NCBI GenBank assembly: GCA_964641415.1
Contig: CAZXMW010000002.1
Location: forward strand, 62,001-126,000
Direction: 5' to 3'
DNA length: 64,000 nucleotides
Source: JAHECW01 sp964641415
GTDB lineage: Bacteria > Acidobacteriota > Thermoanaerobaculia > Thermoanaerobaculales > Sulfomarinibacteraceae
Shown one piece after another: positions 52,532 through 60,993 of this stretch; the first letter of the stretch is position 1; each line of letters opens with the position of its first letter. The notes beneath the pieces were generated by a model. The model made no database searches, was not told the DNA's origin, and saw only the letters and a list, made by a program, of their open reading frames with translations. The position numbers were made by a program, and so were the translations under genes.

Positions 52532-53107
52532 CTACTCGACCGCGACCTCGGGCTCGATCGGGACCTCCGGCACAACCGGCTCGGGCGCCGGGGCATCCGC
52601 GACGAAGTGCTCGGCGGCCGAAGCGTCCTGCACCTCATCGGGGTCGACGCGTTCCGGCTCTTCGCCGGGACGGACGACGAAGACCGGCAGCGTGATCGTG
52701 ATCTCGCGGTGGATGGCGATGTCGACGGTGAAGCTGCCGACCTCTTTGATCGGATGGTCGAGTATCACCTTCTTGCGGTCGATCTCGAAGCCCTTGTCGG
52801 AGAGCTCGCCGGCGATGTCGGCGATGCTGACCGAACCGAACAGAACGTCCTTTTCGCCGGCACGGCGCTCGAAGACGAGCTCGACGCCGTCGAGGTCCTT
52901 GGAGATGGCCTCGGCCGCGCTCCGACGCGACAGGTCCATCTCCTCCCAATGCTTCTGCTCCTGCTCGAAGCGACGCCGATTGCCCGGCGTGTCCGGGTAG
53001 GCCAGGTTCTTGGGCAGCAGGTAGTTGCGGGCGAATCCGGGCTTCACTTCGACCGAGTCGCCCCGCTCGCCGAGGTGCTCGATGTAGTCATTGAGAATCA
53101 CTTTCAT
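52532..53107 (-). CDS. rplI: Ribosomal protein L9
   Basis: A 191-residue L9, longer than the usual about 150 because of an acidic/Pro C-terminal extension (VPEVPIEPEVAVE at the end). The N-terminal rRNA-binding domain MKVILNDYIEHLGERGDSVEVKPG with FARNYLLPKNLAY is fully typical, followed by the long connecting helix and C-terminal domain (GSVSIADIAGEL). The start overlaps the stop of the DUF2232 gene by 4 nt. It is the last gene of the rpsF operon. Confidence 0.96.
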   Translation of the reverse strand: MKVILNDYIEHLGERGDSVEVKPGFARNYLLPKNLAYPDTPGNRRRFEQEQKHWEEMDLSRRSAAEAISKDLDGVELVFERRAGEKDVLFGSVSIADIAGELSDKGFEIDRKKVILDHPIKEVGSFTVDIAIHREITITLPVFVVRPGEEPERVDPDEVQDASAAEHFVADAPAPEPVVPEVPIEPEVAVE

Positions 53108-54084
53108 GTCTGTCCTCCGTCGTCACTCGCGCGTGGTCGCAGGGAGACGAAGCTGTCGGCGACACCGAGGGTCGCCACCAGCACCGGCATGGGCGGGTAG
53201 ATGCACAGCAGAGCGATCCCCCAGCGAACGAACCAGCCCCGCCCGACCCAGCGTGCGAGATGGGCCCGAATCATAGCCAAACCCTGGACAAAATACAACA
53301 AAAGCACCGCTATCAGCAGGTTGAGCGCCAGCCAGCGGGGCAGACCGGGAAGAAACAGGGCGCCGAGCCCGGCCACGGCAAAACCGGCGGCCAGCCACTC
53401 CTCACCCCGGTACTCCTCGAACGGTTTGATTTCGACGTCATAGCCGAGCAGCGGCACCCGGGGGCGGATCCAGAACAGAATCACGATCAGGTAGCCGATC
53501 GCCAGGCTCGGCAGGACCCACGGCATCACCCGCTCCGACGCGTCGAAGGCGAGCTCGATCTCGCCCTCGGCAAAACCCATGGCGCCGTACATCTGCTTGG
53601 CATCGACAGCCGCGGAGCGCATGGCGGAACCGACGGCCTCCACAGGACCTTCGGGCAGCGTCGCCAACGCCAGAACCGCAAGAACCGCGACGGAAGCCGT
53701 CGCGACGGTGGCCGCGATCCACCGCCCCTCGTCGATCCCGGACCCGGCCCAGACCGCGACCGAGATCGCCGGCAACACCACGATCAGGAGGTAGGCGACG
53801 AGCAGCGCCGCCGGGAACAACCCCCAGCCCGCCAGCGCGGCGACCACCAGGAGGCCGACCACCCAACCCCAGGCTCGATACCCGGGCGAGCCGCCGGACT
53901 GGTAGTGCAGCACCGGCACCAGGCCGAGCGGGGCGACGAGGAGTCCCACCAGCGGCACCAGCAGCACCGCAGCGACGAGCAGCAGCGACAGCAGCCCGGC
54001 CCCACCGGCGTTGACGCGGGGCAGGCGCAGGCCGGTGGGGGCCTCGGCCTCCACCGCCCGGTCGGGCTCGTCGTTCTTCGTCAT
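53104..54084 (-). CDS. DUF2232 family membrane protein
   Basis: A 326-residue membrane protein with about eight hydrophobic segments (LLSLLLVAAVLLVPLVGLL, WVVGLLVVAALAGWG, AALLVAYLLIVVLPAIS and others). Proteins of this family (PF09991, YybS-like) lie between rpsR and rplI in many bacteria and have no known function. The fold is reminiscent of ECF-transporter S components. It overlaps rplI by 4 nt, so expression is tied to the ribosomal genes. Confidence 0.85.
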   Translation of the reverse strand: MTKNDEPDRAVEAEAPTGLRLPRVNAGGAGLLSLLLVAAVLLVPLVGLLVAPLGLVPVLHYQSGGSPGYRAWGWVVGLLVVAALAGWGLFPAALLVAYLLIVVLPAISVAVWAGSGIDEGRWIAATVATASVAVLAVLALATLPEGPVEAVGSAMRSAAVDAKQMYGAMGFAEGEIELAFDASERVMPWVLPSLAIGYLIVILFWIRPRVPLLGYDVEIKPFEEYRGEEWLAAGFAVAGLGALFLPGLPRWLALNLLIAVLLLYFVQGLAMIRAHLARWVGRGWFVRWGIALLCIYPPMPVLVATLGVADSFVSLRPRASDDGGQT

Positions 54085-54130
54085 GGCATCTCCCCGAACG
54101 GGGCGCGCGTTGCTGTGGGCGGCCGCTGCT

Positions 54131-54364
54131 CTACTGACCGACGTACGGCAGCAGGCCCATGAAACGGGCGCGCTTGATCGCCCGGGCGAGCTTGTGCTGG
54201 TAGATCGGCCGCGTGCCGGTCACCCGGCGGGGCAGAATCTTGCCGTTGGTCGGCGTGAACTCGCGGAGCAGCTCGATGTTCTTGTAATCGATGTAGTGGA
54301 TCTTGTCGACCGTGAACCGGCAGATCTTGGCGCGCCGACGAAAACGCTTCTTGTGGTATCCCAT
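54131..54364 (-). CDS. rpsR: Ribosomal protein S18
   Basis: A 77-residue S18 with a basic start (GYHKKRFRRRAKICRF), then YIDYKNIELLREFTPTNGKILPRR and the closing KLARAIKRARFMGLLPY. One Cys remains at position 15. No second zinc-type copy is seen. It lies 10 bp after rpsF, as expected; S6 and S18 bind as a pair to 16S rRNA. Confidence 0.97.
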   Translation of the reverse strand: MGYHKKRFRRRAKICRFTVDKIHYIDYKNIELLREFTPTNGKILPRRVTGTRPIYQHKLARAIKRARFMGLLPYVGQ

Positions 54365-54374
54365 TGCAGCCTCC

Positions 54375-54770
54375 TCAGCTCTCGTCCGATGCGGCTTCGG
54401 CCTCAGCGGCGGCGGCCTTCTTGGCCGCCTTCTTGGCCTGACGCTCGTCCTGCTTCTTGTCGAGCTTGCGCTTGCGCTTGAGCTCGCGGTCGAGGTTGAG
54501 GATCAGCGACCGCATGACGACGTCCGACGTGCGGAGCTCGAAGTTGAGCTTCTCGAGCACGTCGCCTCCGGACTCAAAGGTCCAGAAGTGGTAGACGCCG
54601 AAGTTCTTCTTCTTGATCGGGTAGGCGAGCTGGCGGCGTCCGCGGGCGTCTTTGTCGACCATCGTGCCGCCGGCTTCGGTGATGATGGCCTCGAGACGCT
54701 CGAGCGCCGTCGTCTCGTCCTCGGGTGGAACCTCGGGATCGACGATGATTCCCAACTCGTACAAAGGCAT
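54375..54770 (-). CDS. rpsF: Ribosomal protein S6
   Basis: A 131-residue S6 with a Lys/Ala/Glu-rich C-terminal tail (RKLDKKQDERQAKKAAKKA). The core begins LYELGIIVDPEVPPED and includes GRRQLAYPIKKKNFGVYHFWTF. The ATG at 54770 has GAGGAGGA upstream; the frame continues to 54935 but only through leader and repeat DNA. It is the first gene of the rpsF-rpsR-DUF2232-rplI operon. No ssb is inserted between rpsF and rpsR. Confidence 0.96.
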   Translation of the reverse strand: MPLYELGIIVDPEVPPEDETTALERLEAIITEAGGTMVDKDARGRRQLAYPIKKKNFGVYHFWTFESGGDVLEKLNFELRTSDVVMRSLILNLDRELKRKRKLDKKQDERQAKKAAKKAAAAEAEAASDES

Positions 54771-54828
54771 GTGTCCTCCTCGTGGCCTTCGGCCCCAGAA
54801 CCCAGTGTCTGGAGCAAGGAGTGTGTCT

Positions 54829-54883
54829 CCGGTGCGCAGGCGCACCGGGACGGCAAGTATACGGACTTCCCGCTGAAGCGCAA
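54829..54883 (-). promoter_or_regulatory. rpsF promoter and leader hairpin
   Basis: On the minus strand TTGCGC (54883-54878), a 16-bp spacer and TATACT (54861-54856) make a good sigma70-type promoter. The leader of about 80 nt begins with a perfect hairpin, CCGGTGCG-CCTG-CGCACCGG (54848-54829), followed by a GGCC-GAA-GGCC stem close to the ribosome site. An S6:S18 autoregulatory structure is expected in rpsF leaders; whether this is it needs structure comparison. Confidence 0.6.
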
Positions 54884-54900
54884 GCGCCACTCGCTGCAGG

Positions 54901-55000
54901 TTCTTAGTTTTTAGTTTTGAGTTTTGAGTTGCCATCGCAGGGGTCTTCGCCGCGGTTCCGGCCTCCAGGTGCGATGTAACTCAAAACTCATAACTAAGAA
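54901..55000. repeat. AT-rich heptamer hairpin, copy 1 (CGGC gene downstream flank)
   Basis: The left arm (54901-54939) starts TTCTTAGTTTTTAGTTTTGA and ends GAGTTGCCATCGCA. The right arm (54970-55000) starts TGCGATGTAACTC and ends AACTAAGAA. The arms pair over about 30 bp and differ by one missing repeat unit. The 30-nt loop is GC-rich. The same core as at 55464-55554 is present. Confidence 0.85.
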
Positions 55001-55029
55001 CTCAAAACTGACTGCTGATCGATCCGCGA

Positions 55030-55386
55030 TCAGTAGTCGTGGGTCCCCATGTGGACCGGGACGCCGAACTTCTCCTCCATTACGCGGGTGACGCCCTCGA
55101 CGTTCATCGGGCAGCTCATGAGCTTGGTCGCCTTCTGGACGCAGGTGCCGAAGTAGATCTCGTCGACGGTGACGTCGAGCGCCTCGAGCACGGTCATCTG
55201 CAGGTCGACCTTGGGCACAACCAGCCCGGGGCAGTCACCGCAGCCGCACTTGAACACCACCCGGACGTCCCCCGCCTCCTCGAAGGCGAACGTGTTCTCG
55301 TTGACCGCCTTATAGCACTTGGCGCAGCCGACGCAGCTGGTGTCCTGGATCTTCTCGCAGTACACGATCCCGATGTTCTTCGTCAT
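55030..55386 (-). CDS. Small cysteine-rich CGGC-domain-like protein
   Basis: A 118-residue protein with cysteines in two places: YCEKIQDTSCVGCAKCYKAV at the N-terminus, a ferredoxin-like C-x2-C-x2-C spacing, and KCGCGDCPGLVVP followed by FGTCVQKATKLMSCPMNVEG. The second half resembles the CGGC domain (PF08821), thought to bind metal or an Fe-S cluster. The first half could add an iron site. The role is unknown. The ATG at 55386 has GGAGG upstream. It is flanked on both sides by copies of the same AT-rich hairpin and has no functional neighbour. Confidence 0.7.
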   Translation of the reverse strand: MTKNIGIVYCEKIQDTSCVGCAKCYKAVNENTFAFEEAGDVRVVFKCGCGDCPGLVVPKVDLQMTVLEALDVTVDEIYFGTCVQKATKLMSCPMNVEGVTRVMEEKFGVPVHMGTHDY

Positions 55387-55463
55387 CCGCGGTGCCTCCT
55401 TCAACGCTGACGATTCTATTGCATCCGGATCGCTCGGCAGGAGCTGTTCGTTGTCAGTTATGG

Positions 55464-55554
55464 GTTTTTAGTTTTTAGTTTTGAGTTGCCATCGCAACGG
55501 ACCCGGGAACTTCTGCGATAAAACTAAAAACTCAAAACTAGGAACTTAAAACTC
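55464..55554. repeat. AT-rich heptamer hairpin, copy 2 (between CGGC gene and purM)
   Basis: The left arm (55464-55496) starts GTTTTTAGTTTTTAG and ends GAGTTGCCATCGCA. The right arm (55514-55554) starts TGCGATAAAACTAAAAACTC. The loop is 17 nt. It ends exactly where the purM stop codon begins (55555). Confidence 0.85.
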
Positions 55555-56610
55555 TTATCGTATTCCGGACGGGAAGCCGTCCGGCGGGTGATCGTACTCG
55601 ACGCCCCGCTCGCCCTTGATGATGTTGCCCATGGGGAAGCCCGGACAGCCTGCCCCGCGGAGCCGCTCCATGACCTTCTTGAGCTTCTTCGGGGCGACGA
55701 TGAGCACCAGCCCGACTCCCATGTTGAAGGTGCGCCACAGATCGTCCTCGGGCACCTCGCCCCGCTCGGCAAGCACCCGGAAGACCGGCAAAATGTCCCA
55801 CGAACCGACCTTGACCACCGCGCGCAGACCGTCGGGCAAAACGCGCGGAACATTGTCGGTCAGCCCGCCGCCGGTGATATGGGCCATGGCGTGCACCAAT
55901 CCGTCGTCGAGCAGCGGACGAACCGGGTTGGCGTAGCAGCGATGGATCTTGAGCAGCTCGTCGCCCACCGAGCAGCCGAGCTTGGACAGCACGTGGTCCG
56001 GGCCGACGCCCGGGTCGTCGAGCAGGACCTTGCGCGCCAGCGAGTACCCATTGGTGTGCAGCCCGGTGCTCGGCAGACCAACCAGGACGTCTCCCTTGCG
56101 GACCGCCGACCCGTCGAGGATCGCCGCGCGGTCGACGACACCGACGATAAAGCCCGCGAGGTCGTACTCGCCGTCGCCGTAAAAACCCGGCATCTCCGCA
56201 GTCTCGCCACCGAGCAGGGCGACGCCGGCGTCCGAGCACGCCGCCGCGACGCCGCCGATGACGTCGGTCACGACATCGGGGTCGAGCGCGCCGGTGGCGA
56301 GGTAGTCGAGGAAGAACAGCGGCCGCGCGCCCTGAACCAGAATGTCGTTGATGCAGTGGTTGACCAGGTCCTGACCGACGGTGCCGTGGCGCTTCGCGGC
56401 GAAGGCGACCTTGAGCTTGGTGCCGACACCGTCCGCCGAAGCCACGATCACCGGATCCTTGATTCCCTTGGGCAACCGGAACAACCCGCCGAAGGCGCCC
56501 TGGTCCGACAGCACCCCATCGGTGTAGGTGTTGCGGACCATCTTCTTGACCTGCTCGAGCGCCCGGTCCTGCGCGTCGATGTCGACTCCGGCGTCCTTGT
56601 AGGTGGCCAT
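55555..56610 (-). CDS. purM: Phosphoribosylformylglycinamidine cyclo-ligase (AIR synthetase)
   Basis: Makes aminoimidazole ribotide from FGAM and ATP, the step after PurL in purine synthesis; purL is divergent from it 410 bp away. It has 351 residues, the normal length. Motifs: ASADGVGTKLKVAF near residue 52, LLGGETAEMPGFY, GLPSTGLHTNGYSLARKVL and MAHITGGGLTDNVPRVLPDG. The ATG at 56610 has GGAGA upstream. The frame runs on upstream through a hexamer repeat that would add a run of Ser-Asp-Thr residues. I do not count this as coding because the family starts right here. Confidence 0.96.
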   Translation of the reverse strand: MATYKDAGVDIDAQDRALEQVKKMVRNTYTDGVLSDQGAFGGLFRLPKGIKDPVIVASADGVGTKLKVAFAAKRHGTVGQDLVNHCINDILVQGARPLFFLDYLATGALDPDVVTDVIGGVAAACSDAGVALLGGETAEMPGFYGDGEYDLAGFIVGVVDRAAILDGSAVRKGDVLVGLPSTGLHTNGYSLARKVLLDDPGVGPDHVLSKLGCSVGDELLKIHRCYANPVRPLLDDGLVHAMAHITGGGLTDNVPRVLPDGLRAVVKVGSWDILPVFRVLAERGEVPEDDLWRTFNMGVGLVLIVAPKKLKKVMERLRGAGCPGFPMGNIIKGERGVEYDHPPDGFPSGIR

Positions 56611-56617
56611 AGTCTCC

Positions 56618-56735
56618 GTTCCCGATCCCGATCCCGATCCCGAATCCGAGTCCGAATCCGTTTCCGTATCCGTTTCCGTATCCGTATCCGTATCCGTATC
56701 CGTATCCGTATCCGTATCCGTATCCGTGTCCGATG
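56618..56735. repeat. Long hexamer array (GATCCC / GTATCC) before purM
   Basis: About 19 hexamers on the + strand, first GATCCC units, then GAATCC/GAGTCC, then TTTCCG and CGTATC units. It lies directly upstream of the purM ribosome site, inside its 5' untranslated region. It pairs loosely with the G-rich array at 56949-57000. Confidence 0.85.
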
Positions 56736-56948
56736 CTAGTCGTGTCGGTTGTCGACTGCAACGGCCATCTGGCCCGCCCCGCCCGACGGCGGCTGCGGTC
56801 CAGCGTCGCCCGGTATCGGCATTGTGCGGCGAGAGCTCCTGACCGGGAGGTGATGCGAGCACAATGCCGTACCCGGCACGCCCGCCGCAGCGATTGATCT
56901 TGCGGGGATCGAAGCGCTCAGGACGGGATGGGGCGCGGTGCCGTTCGT

Positions 56949-57000
56949 TGGGATCGGGATCGGATATGGACGCGGGTACGGACGCGGACGCGGACGCGGG
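56949..57000. repeat. Hexamer array (GGGATC / GGACGC) before purL
   Basis: GGGATCGGGATCGGATATGG is followed by GGTACGGACGCGGACGCGGA units. It is roughly the inverted partner of 56618-56735. The two arms enclose the divergent purM-purL control region. Confidence 0.75.
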
Positions 57001-57020
57001 AATCGTGCTACAACCTCCCC

Positions 57021-60000
57021 ATGACCATCACTCGCTTCTATCGCACACCGGGCCTGTCTCCGGTCGAGCGAAGCCGCGCCCTCGACACCGCCCGGGAGCT
57101 CGGTCTCGGGATCGACGCCATCACCACCGAGCACTGCTTCTATGTCGAGAGCCACGGCACCCTCGACGACCGGCAGATCGGGGTTCTGCGCTGGCTCCTC
57201 GCTGAGACCTTCGAGGCCGAGGCGTTCTCAAAGACGAGCTTTTTGACCACCGCCGGGGGCGAGATCGTCGAGGTCGGGCCCCGGATGAGCTTCTCCACCG
57301 CCTGGTCGACCAACGCCGTGTCGGTGTGCCGGGCGTGCGGCCTCGACACGGTCAGCCGGATCGAGCGGTCCCGCCGCTTCGAGCTGCCGTCGCTCGACGA
57401 CGGGCGGCGTCGCGCGTTCGTCGACGCGGTCCACGACCGGATGACCGAGTGCCTCTACCCCGAGCCCCTGGCCGGCTTCGAGGTCGGCGTCGAGCCTCGA
57501 CCGGTCGCCGAGGTGCCGGTCCTCGAGGAGGGCCGCACCGCGCTGGAGCGGATCAACGCCGAGCTCGGGCTCGCATTCGACGACTGGGACCTCGACACCT
57601 ACACCGAGCTCTTTCGCGACCGCATGGGGCGCAACCCGACCGACGTCGAGTGCTTCGACATCGCCCAGTCCAACTCCGAGCACTCCAGGCACTGGTTCTT
57701 CAGGGGCCGGCTCGTCCTCGACGGCGTCGAGGCGCCCGAACACCTCATCGCCATGATCCAGGGGCCCTTGCGAGCGAACCGCAACAACAGCGTCATCGCC
57801 TTCACCGACAACTCGAGCTCGATCCGCGGCCGGGTGGTGCCGACTCTCATCCCCGCGTTCCCCGGACGGCCGTCGCCGATGTCCGCCGCCAACATCGACA
57901 CCGACGTCATCTTCACCGCCGAGACCCACAACTTCCCGTCCGGCGTCGCGCCTTTCCCCGGCGCGGAGACCGGCACCGGCGGCCGGATCCGCGACGTCCA
58001 CGCCACCGGCCGCGGCGCCGACTCCACCGCCGGCACCGCGGCCTACTGCGTCGGAAACCTGAGGATCCCCGGCTACGAGCTGCCCTGGGAGGATCCGGGT
58101 TTCAGCTACCCCGACAATCTGGCGAGCCCGCTCAGGATCGAGATCGAGGCCTCCAACGGGGCATCCGACTACGGCAACAAGTTCGGCGAGCCGGTCGTCC
58201 AGGGCTTCACCCGGTCGTTCGGGCTGCGGCTGCCGTCGGGCGAACGGCGTGAGTGGATCAAGCCGATCATGTTCTCCGGCGGGATCGGCCGGATGGACCA
58301 CCGGCACGTCGCCAAGGGCGCGCCCGAGGAGGGCATGTGGGTGGTCAAGCTCGGTGGACCGGCCTACCGCATCGGCATGGGCGGCGGCGCCGCGTCGTCC
58401 ATGGTCCAGGGCGACAACGTCGCCGAGCTCGACTTCAACGCGGTGCAGCGCGGCGACGCCGAGATGGAGCAGAAGGTCAACCGGGTCATCCGGGCCTGCC
58501 TCGAGCTCGGGCCGGACAACCCCATCGTCTCGATCCACGACCAGGGCGCCGGCGGCAACTGCAACGTGCTCAAAGAGATCGTCGAGCCCGCCGGGGCCAG
58601 GATCCGGGCCCGTGCCATCCCCGTCGGCGACGAGACCCTGTCGGTGCTCGAGATCTGGGGCGCCGAGTACCAGGAGAACGACGCCCTGCTGCTCAGCGAC
58701 GAGCACCGCGCCCTGTTCGAGGCGCTGTGCGCCCGCGAGCAGGTCCCGACGGCCTTCGTCGGCAGAATCACCGGCACCGGCCGGATCGTGCTCGAGGACG
58801 AGCGCGACGGCTCGACGCCGGTCGACCTGGCGCTTGCCGACGTCCTCGGCGACATGCCGCAGAAGACCTTCGTCTTCGACCGTCAGTCCCCCGACCTCCA
58901 CCCTCTCGAGCTACCCGAAGGACTCGACGTCCGCGGCGCCCTCGAGCGAGTGCTCCGCCTGCTCTCGGTGGGCTCCAAACGCTTTCTCACCACCAAGGTC
59001 GACCGGGCGGTCACCGGGCTTGTCGCGCAGCAGCCGTGCGCCGGACCGCTTCAGCTCACCGTGGCCGACGTCGCAGTCGTCGCGTCGAGCCACCTGGACA
59101 CCGTCGGCGCGGCCACGGCGATCGGCGAGCAGCCGATCAAGGGGCTGCTCGACCCGGCCGCCATGGCGCGCCTCGCCGTCGGCGAGGCACTGACCAACCT
59201 GGTCTGGGCCCGGGTCACCGCGTTGCCCGACGTCCGGTGCTCGGCCAACTGGATGTGGGCCGCCAAGCTGCCCGGGGAGGGCGCCGCGCTTCATGACGCC
59301 GCCCGCGCCATGTGCGACATGATGACCGAGCTCGGCATCGCCGTCGACGGCGGCAAGGACTCGATCTCCATGGCCGCCCGGGCGGGCGACGGCGAGACCG
59401 TCAAGACCCCGGGCAGCCTGGTGATCTCGGCCTACTGCACCTGCCCGGACATCACCGCCACCGCGACTCCCGATCTCGAGCTGCCCGGACGCGGCCGGCT
59501 GCTGCTGGTCGATCTCGCCGGCGGCCGCGCGCGGCTCGGCGGCTCGGCGCTGGCCCAGGTGTTCGGCCAGATCGGCGACAGCTGTCCCGACATCGACGAC
59601 GTCGCCCTGCTCGGCCGAGCGTTCGACGCGGTGCAGTCGCTGCTCGCCGCGGGCCGGATCACCGCCGGCCACGACCGCTCCGACGGCGGGCTCATCACCA
59701 CCCTGCTCGAGATGGCCTTCGCCGGCGACTGCGGCGTCGACGTCGAGCTGCCCGCGGCCGATGACGTTCTCGCCGCGCTCTTCGCCGAGGAGCCGGGGCT
59801 CGTCCTCGAGGTCGACGGGACCCATGTCGACGCCGTTCTCGAGGTCTTCCGCTCGGCGGCGGTTCCCTGTCTCGAGATCGGCCGAACGACGCCGGGACCG
59901 GCGATCCGGGTCGCCGTCGGCGGGGCCGGGGCGCTGAACGACGACATGCGGACGCTGCGCGATCTGTGGGAGGCGACGTCCTTCGAGCTCGACCGGCGCC

Positions 60001-60926
60001 AGGCCGACCCGAGCCGCGTCGCCGAGGAGGCCGGCGGGCTCGCCCATCGGTGCGCTCCGTCCTACGCGCTGACCTTCACGCCCGAGCCGACGCCGCCCGG
60101 CGTCGTGGCCGGCTCCGGGAGGATCCCCGTCGCCATCCTCCGCGAGGAGGGCTCCAACGGCGACCGCGAGATGGCGTCCGCGTTTTACGCCGGCGGCTTC
60201 GAGCCCTGGGATGTCACCATGTCCGACCTCCTTGCCGGCCGGATCGGGCTCGACCGGTTCCGGGGGCTCGCCGCGGTCGGCGGATTCAGCTACGCCGACG
60301 TACTCGACTCGGCCAAGGGCTGGGCCGGGACCATCCGCTTCAATGACACCCTCCACCGCCAGTTCGTCGACTTCGCGGACCGGCCGGACACCTTCTCGCT
60401 CGGGGTGTGCAACGGCTGCCAGCTGCTCACCCTGCTCGGACTCGTGCCGCGGCGGGGCCTCGCCGACGCGGCGCAACCGCGCTTCGTCCAGAACGCGTCG
60501 GGCCGCTTCGAGTCGCGCTTCGTCACGGTGAAGATCGAGCCGTCGCCGGCAATCATGCTCGACGGCATGGCGGGCTCCACCCTCGGCATCTGGGTCCAGC
60601 ACGGCGAGGGCCGGGCGCTGTTCCCCGACCTCGATGTTCTCGGCCACGTGCTCGCCGACGATCTGGCGCCGATCCGGTTTGCCGACGACGAAGGCCGCAC
60701 CACCGAGGCCTACCCGTTCAACCCCAACGGCTCGCCCGAGGGCATCGCCGCCCTGTGCTCGCCCGATGGCCGCCACCTGGCCATGATGCCCCACCCCGAG
60801 CGCTGCTTCGTACTCTGGCAGTGGGGGTGGGTGCCGCGTCAGTGGCGAGCCGACCTCAAGGCCTCGCCATGGCTCAAACTCTTCCAGAACGCACGGACCT
60901 GGTGCGAACGCACCGGGATGTCTTGA
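57021..60926 (+). CDS. purL: Phosphoribosylformylglycinamidine synthase, single-chain type
   Basis: Converts FGAR, glutamine and ATP to FGAM. It has 1301 residues, the long single-chain PurL type typical of proteobacteria and eukaryotes, not the PurSQL complex of most other phyla. Domains in order: N-terminal PurS-like part (1-140), linker, two FGAM synthetase halves (FNSEHSRHWFF-like SNSEHSRHWFFRG; HNFPSGVAPFPGAETGTGGRIRD; DGGKDSISMAA), then a glutaminase domain with the Cys nucleophile in LGVCNGCQLL and the His-Glu pair in MMPHPERCF. The ATG at 57021 follows TGCTACAAC by 10 nt and has no ribosome site, so it may be leaderless. Confidence 0.96.
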   Translation: MTITRFYRTPGLSPVERSRALDTARELGLGIDAITTEHCFYVESHGTLDDRQIGVLRWLLAETFEAEAFSKTSFLTTAGGEIVEVGPRMSFSTAWSTNAVSVCRACGLDTVSRIERSRRFELPSLDDGRRRAFVDAVHDRMTECLYPEPLAGFEVGVEPRPVAEVPVLEEGRTALERINAELGLAFDDWDLDTYTELFRDRMGRNPTDVECFDIAQSNSEHSRHWFFRGRLVLDGVEAPEHLIAMIQGPLRANRNNSVIAFTDNSSSIRGRVVPTLIPAFPGRPSPMSAANIDTDVIFTAETHNFPSGVAPFPGAETGTGGRIRDVHATGRGADSTAGTAAYCVGNLRIPGYELPWEDPGFSYPDNLASPLRIEIEASNGASDYGNKFGEPVVQGFTRSFGLRLPSGERREWIKPIMFSGGIGRMDHRHVAKGAPEEGMWVVKLGGPAYRIGMGGGAASSMVQGDNVAELDFNAVQRGDAEMEQKVNRVIRACLELGPDNPIVSIHDQGAGGNCNVLKEIVEPAGARIRARAIPVGDETLSVLEIWGAEYQENDALLLSDEHRALFEALCAREQVPTAFVGRITGTGRIVLEDERDGSTPVDLALADVLGDMPQKTFVFDRQSPDLHPLELPEGLDVRGALERVLRLLSVGSKRFLTTKVDRAVTGLVAQQPCAGPLQLTVADVAVVASSHLDTVGAATAIGEQPIKGLLDPAAMARLAVGEALTNLVWARVTALPDVRCSANWMWAAKLPGEGAALHDAARAMCDMMTELGIAVDGGKDSISMAARAGDGETVKTPGSLVISAYCTCPDITATATPDLELPGRGRLLLVDLAGGRARLGGSALAQVFGQIGDSCPDIDDVALLGRAFDAVQSLLAAGRITAGHDRSDGGLITTLLEMAFAGDCGVDVELPAADDVLAALFAEEPGLVLEVDGTHVDAVLEVFRSAAVPCLEIGRTTPGPAIRVAVGGAGALNDDMRTLRDLWEATSFELDRRQADPSRVAEEAGGLAHRCAPSYALTFTPEPTPPGVVAGSGRIPVAILREEGSNGDREMASAFYAGGFEPWDVTMSDLLAGRIGLDRFRGLAAVGGFSYADVLDSAKGWAGTIRFNDTLHRQFVDFADRPDTFSLGVCNGCQLLTLLGLVPRRGLADAAQPRFVQNASGRFESRFVTVKIEPSPAIMLDGMAGSTLGIWVQHGEGRALFPDLDVLGHVLADDLAPIRFADDEGRTTEAYPFNPNGSPEGIAALCSPDGRHLAMMPHPERCFVLWQWGWVPRQWRADLKASPWLKLFQNARTWCERTGMS

Positions 60927-60930
60927 TGTG

Positions 60931-60982
60931 TTCATTTTCTGCCCGCCGGTGTCCTGGCCGACACCGCCGGACAGAAAATGAA
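60931..60982. terminator. Bidirectional terminator-like hairpin after purL
   Basis: TTCATTTTCTGCCCGCCGG (left) and CCGGACAGAAAATGAA (right) belong to arms of 23 nt (60931-60953 and 60960-60982) that pair at 21 positions around a 6-nt loop. It lies between convergent purL and kinase genes, the right place for a shared terminator. Confidence 0.75.
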
Positions 60983-60993
60983 TGAGGGAATCG

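Noticed and set aside
56611..56862. N-terminal extension of PurM encoding a Ser-Asp-Thr repeat
   Set aside because: It is the translated hexamer array. PurM proteins begin at MATYKDAG, which has its own ribosome site.
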